Below are positions 1-6,470 of a stretch of DNA of 15,168 nt, in pieces. The DNA lies in contig JBLIOL010000106.1 of the NCBI GenBank assembly GCA_047639615.1, positions 1 to 15,168 on the forward strand, written 5' to 3'. The DNA is from CAYWNK01 sp047639615 (lineage in GTDB: Bacteria; Planctomycetota; UBA1135; GCA-002686595). Every line of letters begins with the position of its first letter. Within the stretch, counting starts at the first letter, position 1. Under the pieces are notes generated by a model. That model had not been told where the DNA came from. It did not search any database and worked only from the letters and a program-made list of their open reading frames with translations. The position numbers and the translations under genes are program-made.

Positions 1-73
1 CGAAGGACAGGTGCACCCCCACGCTCCAGACTAGGCTGGCGCGGGGTCGCAGGTAGGTGAGGGGCGTGATCAT
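1..73 (-). CDS. N-terminus of a probable TonB-type energy transducer (partial, cut by left edge)
   Basis: An ATG at 71-73 on the minus strand opens 24 codons that run off the left end without a stop. The peptide begins MITPLTYLRPRASLVW and continues into a hydrophobic stretch (WSVGVHLSF). A short basic n-region followed by a membrane segment with a His a few residues in is typical of TonB family N-termini, which anchor in the inner membrane and energise outer-membrane receptors. It lies 88 bases downstream of the TonB-dependent receptor on the same strand, which fits a receptor-TonB operon. Only 24 residues are visible, so another single-pass membrane protein is possible. Confidence 0.4.
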   Translation of the reverse strand, partial: MITPLTYLRPRASLVWSVGVHLSF

Positions 74-91
74 CGGCTGGGCAGTCTACTC

Positions 92-139
92 TGCAGTGGG
101 TCGGATGTGCAGTGGGTCGGGTGTGCGGTGGGTCGGGGA
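92..139. repeat. Three tandem copies of a 16-bp repeat
   Basis: Copies lie at 92-107, 108-123 and 124-139. The unit starts TGCAGTGGGTCGG and ends in TG in the first two copies. Copies 1 and 2 differ at one base and copy 3 differs at a few. The array occupies most of the gap between the receptor stop codon (162-164) and the TonB-like start (71-73), so it would lie in the mRNA leader of the downstream gene. Confidence 0.85.
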
Positions 140-161
140 AGGGCCCTGGAGAATCCTCTAC

Positions 162-2252
162 TCAGAAGGACCAGGTGAAGCCCAGGTAGATATTGCGCCC
201 GACCCGGTTACTACCCGAGCCATGCGTGCGGTAATTGACGTCGGCCAGGTTTTCGATGCCGAAGAGCACTTCCCAGCCCTCACGTACCTGCCAGCCCCCG
301 CGCAGGTCCAAGACCGTGTGGCCCGCGGTGCCTCGCATGGGGATCCGGCTGGTATCGGTCTGGTCCCGAAGCGAGAGCTCGTCCGCGTTGTCGGCCCAGG
401 CCACGAAGAGCTCGCCCCAGTAGGGCAGCTCCTGCGGCTCCCAGCGCAGACCCGCGTGCACGATCGCCGGCGCCAGCCGCGAGGGCTTGTCGTCCACCAG
501 CGCCCCGCCCTGCTGCTCGAAGGTGCGCGTATCGCCGTCGATCAGGGCTAGATCGCCGAACACGGTCCAGGTCTGGTTCAGGTCGAAGGCCGCGCCCAGT
601 TCGAGCCCGACCATATGCCCATCACCGACGTTGTCCTTGGTCACCTCGCGATCGCCGTCGCCGTTCACATCACCCGTGGGGAAGCGCGCGATCAGATCTT
701 CGAAGCGGGTGTAGAAGACCGAAGCCTCGCAGGCCAAGCGCTCGCCCGCGTGCTTAGCGCCCACTTCGAGCTGCACGAAGGACTCGGAGTCCAAGTCCGT
801 GGCAGGGATCTCGAATTCGTCGGTGCCAGCAGTATCGAAGCGCGTCAGGTCCGCCAAGTTCGGCGCGCGGAAGCCCTGGGATAGACCGCCGAAGAGCACG
901 TCCTCACCGGCATCACCCAACTCGTACTGCAGTCGCACGGAACCGGTCAATTGCTGCCAGCTATCGCTGACCTCGATGCGATTGTCGGTAACCGGGTCGC
1001 GTACGGAATCCGCGTCGAGGGCGTTGTGCGTCCAGCGCGCGCCGAGGATCAAGTCCGTGCGCTCGGAGAGCGGCAGCTCGTCCTGCAGGAACACCCCGAA
1101 GGACTCGTAGCTCGCATCGTCCCCCACCGGGCCTTGAATGTCATCCGCCGCCGTTTGGCTAGCGAAGCGTTCGCGGAAGGAATCGACATCGTCCCGATAC
1201 CATTCGAAGCCGCCCGTTAAGCGGCCAAAATCGGAATCGCGACTGGCCACGCTACTGAGCCCAAGGGTGCCTACGTCGAAGCCTTGCTCTTCCATGGCGC
1301 CGCTAGAGCGCGTGCGGAAGCGCGTCTCGCGCTGGCGCTGGTAGGACAGGGTCGTGCTGGTCTCCAGCTCGCCGAACGTGGCGATGCGCGCGTAGCTGAG
1401 GTCGCGCTCGTGATCGAATTCCCGGCGCAGGTCGCTGCCCACGCTCGTACCGTGAAAGGAGATCCCGTCCTGGGTGCGGTGCGTACGCGGCACGTCGTTC
1501 TGGTCCACGTGATAGTGAGCCAGGGTGAGCATGGCCTCCGAGTTCATCCAGTGCTCCACCACCAGGTCCCCGTCCCATTCGTCGTAGCCCGTACCGGGCT
1601 GCTCGCCCAGGCTACCACCGGCTTCCACATCGCCGAAGTCCTTGCGCGTGATGCCGAGCAACCAAGCCGTGTCCTCGCCCATGGCGCCGCCCAACTCCAG
1701 GCGCGCCTGGTGCGAACTCTCGCCGCTCGCCACGCGCCAGCTGAGCTTGCCGCCGATGGGCCGGTCCAAGATGTAGGGCTTGCGCGGGATGGCGTTGACC
1801 GTGCCGCCGGCAGCGTCGGATCCGTAGAGCACCGACGAAGGGCCCTTGACCACCTCGAGGCTGCCCAGGGAGCTGGCGTCCACCGTGTTCCAGTACTGGT
1901 TCGGCCCATCCCGGAAGACCGAGTTATTGAGCCGGATGCCGTCCACCAGGAACAGGTTGCGGCGGCCGGTGAAGCCGCGCAGGTAGGGCGAGCCCTGACC
2001 GTGGGAGGTCTCCTGGATCAGCACGCCCGGCACGTCGCGCAGGGCCTGGGGCACGCTGCGATAGGCGCGCTGGGCGAGCTGCTGCTCATCCACCACCTGA
2101 ACCGTGTAGGGCACATCCAGGACGCTGGCCGCCTGACGGGTGGGCGTCACCACCAACACATCCGGGTCGCTGACCTTGGGCCGGTCTTGGGCGGCCGGGT
2201 CCTGGAGAGCCGAGAGAGCGGCCAGGAGGATCAGGAAGGGGGGCTGAAGCAT
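162..2252 (-). CDS. TonB-dependent outer-membrane receptor
   Basis: This 696-residue protein has the full architecture of a TonB-dependent receptor, which imports scarce ligands (iron complexes, haem, cobalamin and others) across the outer membrane using energy passed by TonB. A signal peptide (about residues 1-22) is followed by a TonB-box-like DVLVVTPTR (31-39) and a plug domain (about 45-155) with recognisable VPQALRDVPGV, LRGFTGRRN, VDGIRLNN and VVKGPSSVLYGSDAAGG segments. A 22-strand-type barrel follows, with FRAPNLADL and a C-terminal NIYLGFTWSF ending in the aromatic residue expected of barrel proteins. The ligand cannot be told from the sequence; the FRAPNLADLTR region recalls haem/siderophore-type receptors. 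A DVNGDGDREVTKD loop looks like an acquired Ca2+-binding loop. No Shine-Dalgarno precedes the ATG. It probably shares a transcript with the TonB-like fragment downstream and diverges from recQ. Confidence 0.93.
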   Translation of the reverse strand: MLQPPFLILLAALSALQDPAAQDRPKVSDPDVLVVTPTRQAASVLDVPYTVQVVDEQQLAQRAYRSVPQALRDVPGVLIQETSHGQGSPYLRGFTGRRNLFLVDGIRLNNSVFRDGPNQYWNTVDASSLGSLEVVKGPSSVLYGSDAAGGTVNAIPRKPYILDRPIGGKLSWRVASGESSHQARLELGGAMGEDTAWLLGITRKDFGDVEAGGSLGEQPGTGYDEWDGDLVVEHWMNSEAMLTLAHYHVDQNDVPRTHRTQDGISFHGTSVGSDLRREFDHERDLSYARIATFGELETSTTLSYQRQRETRFRTRSSGAMEEQGFDVGTLGLSSVASRDSDFGRLTGGFEWYRDDVDSFRERFASQTAADDIQGPVGDDASYESFGVFLQDELPLSERTDLILGARWTHNALDADSVRDPVTDNRIEVSDSWQQLTGSVRLQYELGDAGEDVLFGGLSQGFRAPNLADLTRFDTAGTDEFEIPATDLDSESFVQLEVGAKHAGERLACEASVFYTRFEDLIARFPTGDVNGDGDREVTKDNVGDGHMVGLELGAAFDLNQTWTVFGDLALIDGDTRTFEQQGGALVDDKPSRLAPAIVHAGLRWEPQELPYWGELFVAWADNADELSLRDQTDTSRIPMRGTAGHTVLDLRGGWQVREGWEVLFGIENLADVNYRTHGSGSNRVGRNIYLGFTWSF
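633..671 (-). other. EF-hand/dockerin-like Ca2+-binding loop inside the receptor
   Basis: On the minus strand these codons give DVNGDGDREVTKD, with acidic or Asn residues at loop positions 1, 3, 5, 7 and 12 and Gly at 6, as in an EF-hand loop. Position 8 is Arg rather than the usual aliphatic residue. It falls between two barrel strands, where surface-exposed or periplasmic loops lie. Confidence 0.5.
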
Positions 2253-2425
2253 CGCGCGCCCGAACGGCTGGACCGCGGGCGGGTTCAGGCAGAATAGGGT
2301 TTCTTGGGCCCTGGGTAGCCCCCCGACAGACTTCCTCCGGGGGAATCCGCCTGGGCCTTGGATCCTGAAACCCTGAGTTGCTCCAATCGGTTCTTAATTC
2401 TGCAGGCGATGGAGATTGGTGAGCT
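2253..2425. promoter_or_regulatory. Divergent intergenic region between receptor and recQ
   Basis: The 173 bases between the two divergent start codons should contain both promoters. I see no convincing -35/-10 pair, Fur box or riboswitch. The only clear structure is a 6-bp perfect inverted repeat, CCCCCG (2320-2325) and CGGGGG (2338-2343), with a 12-base loop. It could be an operator or a leader hairpin for the receptor transcript. Confidence 0.4.
2411..2414 (+). promoter_or_regulatory. Possible Shine-Dalgarno (GGAG) for recQ
   Basis: GGAG ends 11 bases before the TTG at 2426-2428. The spacing is long, but this is the only purine-rich element upstream. It favours the TTG start over the next in-frame ATG (codon 48). 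Confidence 0.35.
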
Positions 2426-4543
2426 TTGAACGAGGGGAATAACGACGACGAATTTGGCCAGGAGCCCTTGGGTGCACTGGCTGCCGATGAACTCCACGCC
2501 CTATGGGGTGAGGAGGAGCATCAGGACGTGGCTGCCGTGGCCAAGGAGCAGGGGCCTGTGGGCCTCATGCCCCAGTTCTCCGAGCCGCGGGCCACGCCCC
2601 TCGACCCGACGGCGGCCTTCGAAGAGCTGCGCAGCCGCGTACTCGAGATCTGGGGCTACGACAGCCTGCGCCCCTTGCAGGAGGACGCCATGCGCGCCTC
2701 CATCGAGGGCCGCGACGGGGTCGTCGTGCTGCCCACCGGCGGCGGCAAGAGTCTCTGCTACCAGGCCCCGGCTTTGGTGCGTGAGGGCCTGACCGTGGTG
2801 GTCTCGCCGCTGATCGCCCTGATGAAGGACCAGCTCGACGGCCTGCTCGCCAACGGCGTGCCCGCGGGCATGCTCACCAGCGCCCAGGACTCGAACGAGC
2901 GCCGGGAGACCATGACCCAGCTGCGCTCCGGCCGGCTCAAGCTGCTCTTCTGCTCTCCCGAGCGCCTGGTCATGGACGGCTTCTACGGCCGCCTACTCGA
3001 CCACGGACTGTCCGCCATCGCCGTGGACGAGGCCCACTGCATCAGTCACTGGGGCCACGACTTCCGGCCCGAGTATCGCATGCTCGGCGAGCTGCGCCGC
3101 TCCGGCCGGCCCGTGCCGATCATGGCCTACACGGCCACCGCCACCCCGCGCGTGCGCGAGGACATCGCCGCGCAGCTGGGCCTGCAGAGTCACCTGGAAC
3201 TAGTTGGCAACTTCGATCGCCCCAACCTGACCTACCGCGTCATCCCGCGCTCGGACCTGGTGGAGCAGGCTATGCAAGTGGTCAACCGCCACGAAGGCCA
3301 GGCCGGGATCATCTACAGCCTACGTCGCAAGGACGTGGAGAAACTCGCCGCGGATCTCGCGCGCAAGGGCGTGCGCTGCCTGCCCTACCACGCGGGCCTA
3401 GCTCCGCCCGAACGCAAGCGCGTGCAAGAGGCCTTCCTCAACGAAGGCATCGATGTGGTCGTAGCGACGGTGGCCTTCGGCATGGGCATCGACCGCCCGG
3501 ATGTGCGCTTCGTAATCCACGCCAGCCTGCCCAAGGGCGTCGAACAATACAGCCAGGAAACCGGCCGCGCCGGTCGCGACGGTTTGGCCGCAGAGTGCGT
3601 CATGCTGTACAGCGGCGCCGATTACCACGGTTGGCGCGGGCTCATGGAGCGCAGCGCCAAGGAGTCCGAGATGGCCGGCCAGACCGGCGCCATGGACGAG
3701 TTCGACCAGGCCATGCTGCGCTTGGACGACCTCTGGGGCTACGCCTGCGGCACGAACTGCCGGCACCGTTTCCTGGTGGAGTTCTTCGGCGGCACCTACG
3801 AGCAACCCGGCTCCGCTGCACCGGAAGCTGCGGACGAGGACGAACAAGCCGACGCCGCCAAGCCCAAGGGCTGCGGCGCCTGCGACGTGTGCTTGGGCGA
3901 ACTTGAAATCGTCGAGGGCGCCCAGGTCATTGCCCAAAAAATCATCTCCTGCGTCGTACGCTGCGACCAGCGCTACGGCGCAGCCCACGTGACCGATGTG
4001 CTGCGCGGCGCCGACACCGCGCGCATCCGCAGCGCCGGCCACGACAAGCTCACCACCCACGGCCTGCTCTCCAAGTGCGGCCGCAGCGAGGTGCGCGCCT
4101 GGATCGATCAACTGCTGGGCGCCGGCCACCTGGGCGTGGCCCCGGGACCGTACCCCACCGTGCACCTGACCCCATCGGGACTCGAGGTCATGCGCGGCGA
4201 GCGCGAGGTCAGCCTCTTCCGTCCGCGCAAGGCGCGCGCTAGCTCCACCCGCGCCCGCCGTGGTGCGGCCCTGGCCGCCGAGGACGATGGCCCGGCCCCC
4301 GATGAGGCACTCTTCGAGGTGCTGCGCAAGCTGCGTAAGAAGCTCTCCGCCGAGCGCGGCGTGCCCCCGTATATCCTGTTCAACGACCGCACCCTGGCGG
4401 GCCTCGCCGCTCACCAGCCCAAAGAGGAGCACGAGTTGCTGGGCATCAAAGGAATCGGCGCCAAGAAGGCCGCCGACCTGGGCCCGGCCTTCATGGAGGC
4501 CATCGCCGAGTGGCTCAAAGAGCAACCCGAGAAGGCCAAGTAA
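2426..4543 (+). CDS. recQ: ATP-dependent DNA helicase RecQ
   Basis: This 705-residue superfamily 2 helicase unwinds DNA 3'-to-5' in recombination and fork repair. Motif I is LPTGGGKSLCYQ (102-113), motif II is DEAHCISHWGHDFRPEY (201-217), the TAT motif is at 236-240 and motif VI is QETGRAGRDG (377-386). The zinc-binding module uses Cys445, Cys483, Cys486 and Cys489. An RQC winged helix follows (about 495-600), then a C-terminal HRDC domain (about 630-705, ending in LLGIKGIGAKKAADLG). Two oddities are an acidic N-terminal extension of about 60 residues before the helicase core, and an Ala/Glu/Asp-rich insert (about 457-482) that pushes the first zinc cysteine 38 residues from the second, against 17 in the E. 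coli enzyme as I recall it. The start is TTG; a later in-frame start would remove only the extension. Confidence 0.96.
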   Translation: MNEGNNDDEFGQEPLGALAADELHALWGEEEHQDVAAVAKEQGPVGLMPQFSEPRATPLDPTAAFEELRSRVLEIWGYDSLRPLQEDAMRASIEGRDGVVVLPTGGGKSLCYQAPALVREGLTVVVSPLIALMKDQLDGLLANGVPAGMLTSAQDSNERRETMTQLRSGRLKLLFCSPERLVMDGFYGRLLDHGLSAIAVDEAHCISHWGHDFRPEYRMLGELRRSGRPVPIMAYTATATPRVREDIAAQLGLQSHLELVGNFDRPNLTYRVIPRSDLVEQAMQVVNRHEGQAGIIYSLRRKDVEKLAADLARKGVRCLPYHAGLAPPERKRVQEAFLNEGIDVVVATVAFGMGIDRPDVRFVIHASLPKGVEQYSQETGRAGRDGLAAECVMLYSGADYHGWRGLMERSAKESEMAGQTGAMDEFDQAMLRLDDLWGYACGTNCRHRFLVEFFGGTYEQPGSAAPEAADEDEQADAAKPKGCGACDVCLGELEIVEGAQVIAQKIISCVVRCDQRYGAAHVTDVLRGADTARIRSAGHDKLTTHGLLSKCGRSEVRAWIDQLLGAGHLGVAPGPYPTVHLTPSGLEVMRGEREVSLFRPRKARASSTRARRGAALAAEDDGPAPDEALFEVLRKLRKKLSAERGVPPYILFNDRTLAGLAAHQPKEEHELLGIKGIGAKKAADLGPAFMEAIAEWLKEQPEKAK

Positions 4544-4597
4544 CCCAAAGCAAACGCTGAACCCTGTAGAGATTGCAGGAATACCCATTACAGCTCC

Positions 4598-4604
4598 AGA
4601 GGAG
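4598..4604 (+). promoter_or_regulatory. Shine-Dalgarno AGAGGAG supporting a GTG start at 4609
   Basis: A purine-rich AGAGGAG ends four bases before GTG 4609-4611. The spacing is short, but the alternative ATG at 4660 has no Shine-Dalgarno and sits directly behind a strong hairpin. Confidence 0.4.
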
Positions 4605-4608
4605 TTAA

Positions 4609-5847
4609 GTGGGCTCCCGAAGAGGGTCCTGGAACGCTGCCCCGCGCTCCGGACCCTCTATGCACAACTCCAGCACGACCACATTCGGCAGCATCGCGCG
4701 GCCCCTCGGGCCGCTTGCGCTTATCGTTTTGGGCCTGGCCCTGCCCGCCAGCGCCCAGACGGCTACCAGCTCAGGTTCCTCCCCCGCGCGCGCCGCAGCC
4801 AGCGATGCCACCGCGGTGCGCTTGGTATGGAAACGCGAGAACATCGAGTTCGGTGAGTGGCCCGACGAGTTGGACAGGGAGGTGGTCGACGTGCTCAACG
4901 CCTGGCTGCCCTTCGCGCGCGCCAACGGCTATCGCATGGACCTGAACGAGACGGGCCGCGTACTGATGCTCAGCTCCGCCGAGCGCAACCGCTCCACGCG
5001 GACTTGGGAGGGGCGCATCAACGAGGCCCTCGAGCTGACCGACGAGCTGATTCCCTGGGTACCCCCGAGCGCCACGCCGAATGGGGTCGATCCTCGGCAA
5101 CGGCTGGAGGACCGCCAATCGGTCGAGAACTTGCAGGTATTGGTGCGGCTCGAGAATGAGGCGGACCGCGATGCGCTGGTCGACGATCTGCTACGCCGCG
5201 CGCCTGGACTCCAGGCATGGGCCAACGACGCCCGCAACCAGTCCGCCTTGCTCCTACGCAAACCGGCCTGCGCCGCCTGGATCGAGTCCGGCAAGGCCTC
5301 CGTCCTCAGCTCCGAGGGCGAATGCGCCAATCGTCTCACGCACCTACTGCTCAACGAGCGCTTCGGCGAACTGCCGGCCTTCCTCGAGGAGGGCCTGGCC
5401 TGGTACGTGGAACAGGAGCTCACGGGCAAGCTCAGCAGCGCCCCCTACCTGGCAGAAAGCCCCCGGAGTCTGCCCCGGCGCGGGTTCGAGCACGACCTGC
5501 GCGCGCTCTTCCGCGGCCGCGAAGATACACCCATCTCCGTGGAGGACCTGCTGGGCATGCAGCACGCCAGCTGGGACGCCGAATTGGCCGCCCTAGCCTG
5601 GGGCACCTCCCAACACATTTGTGCCCTAAGGCCGGAGGCTGTCTCCTTCCTGTGTGCGGACCTATCCCTAGGCCGCCAGAGCCTGAATTGGGTGGAGCCG
5701 GGAAACGGCTCGTGGGAAGGCTCGGGCGAGAAGCAGTGGGATGCTGCCGAGCTAGAAAAGGCCATCGCCCGCCACGCGGGCCCCACGGCCCGCTCCGAGT
5801 GGTCCGCCTACTTTGCCACGGGCCGCATCTCGCCCCGGGCGCGCTGA
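4609..5847 (+). CDS. Secreted peptidase-MA-like protein with degenerate zinc site
   Basis: The 412-residue product (395 if started at ATG 4660) has a signal peptide with the hydrophobic core LALIVLGLALPASA followed by Gln, so it is probably exported. Residues 241-275 read NRLTHLLLNERFGELPAFLE then EGLAWYVE. The spacing matches gluzincin peptidases of the peptidase-MA/DUF1570 type (HExxH, then about 15 residues to a WLxEGxA motif). Here the first His and the catalytic Glu of HExxH are replaced by Asn241 and Arg242, while His245 and Glu261 remain. It is therefore likely a non-catalytic relative, perhaps binding peptides or acting structurally. The rest is not recognised. It starts 65 bases after recQ on the same strand, but I see no functional link to recQ. 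Confidence 0.75.
   Translation: MGSRRGSWNAAPRSGPSMHNSSTTTFGSIARPLGPLALIVLGLALPASAQTATSSGSSPARAAASDATAVRLVWKRENIEFGEWPDELDREVVDVLNAWLPFARANGYRMDLNETGRVLMLSSAERNRSTRTWEGRINEALELTDELIPWVPPSATPNGVDPRQRLEDRQSVENLQVLVRLENEADRDALVDDLLRRAPGLQAWANDARNQSALLLRKPACAAWIESGKASVLSSEGECANRLTHLLLNERFGELPAFLEEGLAWYVEQELTGKLSSAPYLAESPRSLPRRGFEHDLRALFRGREDTPISVEDLLGMQHASWDAELAALAWGTSQHICALRPEAVSFLCADLSLGRQSLNWVEPGNGSWEGSGEKQWDAAELEKAIARHAGPTARSEWSAYFATGRISPRAR
4621..4659 (+). repeat. Long hairpin ending at the ATG of the peptidase-MA-like gene
   Basis: AGAGGGTCC (4621-4629) and GGACCCTCT (4651-4659) form a perfect 9-bp stem. After a bulged T it continues with GGA/TCC and CGC/GCG around a 6-base loop, giving about 15 pairs in all. 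The last stem base directly precedes ATG 4660. No T-run follows, so it is not a classical terminator. It either lies in the coding sequence (GTG start) or masks the initiation region (ATG start). Confidence 0.7.
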
Positions 5848-5888
5848 AATCTAGGTGATCCCTCGCCTTGGGGGAGGCGATCCTTGCT

Positions 5889-5897
5889 CCCCCCCCC
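5889..5897 (+). repeat. Run of nine C residues upstream of the hydroxylase operon
   Basis: A nine-base C homopolymer lies 21 bases before the chosen ATG of the [2Fe-2S] subunit. A weak hairpin (TCGCCT 5863-5868 with AGGCGA 5875-5880) precedes it. Both lie in the 71-base gap after the preceding gene. Such a tract can vary in length or be misread. Confidence 0.7.
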
Positions 5898-5918
5898 AGG
5901 CCCGGCGACAATGGCCGG

Positions 5919-6470
5919 ATGCGGCTAATTCGACTGGATGTCAATGGCGACCGACACGAGGTCGGCGCCCCGGCTCATTGGACCTTGCTGGAGGTCCTGC
6001 GCTACAAGCTGGGCTTGACCGGGTCCAAGCAGGGCTGCGACAAGGGCGACTGCGGTGCTTGTACCGTGCTGATCGACGGCCGTCCGCAGCTCTCTTGCCT
6101 GATGCTGGCTAGCAGCGCCGAGGATCGCAACGTGACCACCATCGAAGGGCTCGCACCTGGGCACGTGCGCGCTGGCGGCTGCCAAACGTCTGCCGACAGT
6201 CGGGGCATCGATCCGATCCAAGACGCCTTCGACCGCTGCGGCGCCTTGCAGTGCGGCTTCTGCCAGCCGGGCATGATGCTCTCCGCGCGCGCCCTGCTCG
6301 ACACCAACCCGAGCCCCGACCGCGCCGAGATCAAGGACGCACTCTCCGGCAACCTGTGCCGCTGCACGGGCTACACGCAGATCATCGAAGCCGTGCAAGA
6401 CTCTATCGCCGAGACCACCGGCGCCGCAGGCCCCAAGCGTGCCTGGGAGGAAGAAGTCCATGGCAGCTAG
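5919..6470 (+). CDS. hcrC: [2Fe-2S] subunit of a 4-hydroxybenzoyl-CoA reductase-type molybdenum hydroxylase
   Basis: This 183-residue subunit passes electrons between the molybdenum and flavin subunits of a xanthine-oxidase-family enzyme. The N-terminal plant-type ferredoxin domain binds one [2Fe-2S] cluster through Cys40, Cys45, Cys48 and Cys60 (GCDKGDCGACTV, then SCL). The helical C-terminal domain binds the second through Cys112 and Cys115 (QCGFCQPGM) and Cys147 and Cys149 (LCRCTGY). I chose ATG 5919 because MRLIRLDVNG matches the usual start of the family; a TTG at 5868 would add 17 unconserved residues read across a C9 tract. The 3' end overlaps the next gene by 11 bases. The family is certain. 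The specific gene name rests on the insert seen in the FAD subunit. Confidence 0.88.
   Translation: MRLIRLDVNGDRHEVGAPAHWTLLEVLRYKLGLTGSKQGCDKGDCGACTVLIDGRPQLSCLMLASSAEDRNVTTIEGLAPGHVRAGGCQTSADSRGIDPIQDAFDRCGALQCGFCQPGMMLSARALLDTNPSPDRAEIKDALSGNLCRCTGYTQIIEAVQDSIAETTGAAGPKRAWEEEVHGS
6445..6450 (+). promoter_or_regulatory. Shine-Dalgarno GGGAGG for the molybdopterin subunit
   Basis: GGGAGG lies inside the end of the upstream gene with a nine-base spacer to ATG 6460. It decides that start over the in-frame GTG at 6439 and implies translational coupling. Confidence 0.75.

Noticed and set aside
1284..2297. Long open frame on the plus strand antisense to the TonB-dependent receptor
   Set aside because: It mirrors the codon pattern of the receptor in a GC-rich genome, has low-complexity Ala/Arg/Val/His-rich composition and shows no recognisable domain.
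2253..2425. Cobalamin or TPP riboswitch upstream of the TonB-dependent receptor
   Set aside because: I looked for the conserved B12-box and TPP core segments on the minus strand and did not find them; only GC-rich short stems are present.
3398..4588. Long open frame on the minus strand antisense to recQ
   Set aside because: The composition is Gly/Ala/Leu-rich with no motifs, while the plus strand encodes complete RecQ motifs throughout.
5848..5918. Intrinsic terminator before the hydroxylase operon
   Set aside because: The TCGCCT/AGGCGA hairpin is only 6 bp and is followed by TCCTTG and a C-run rather than a T-run.
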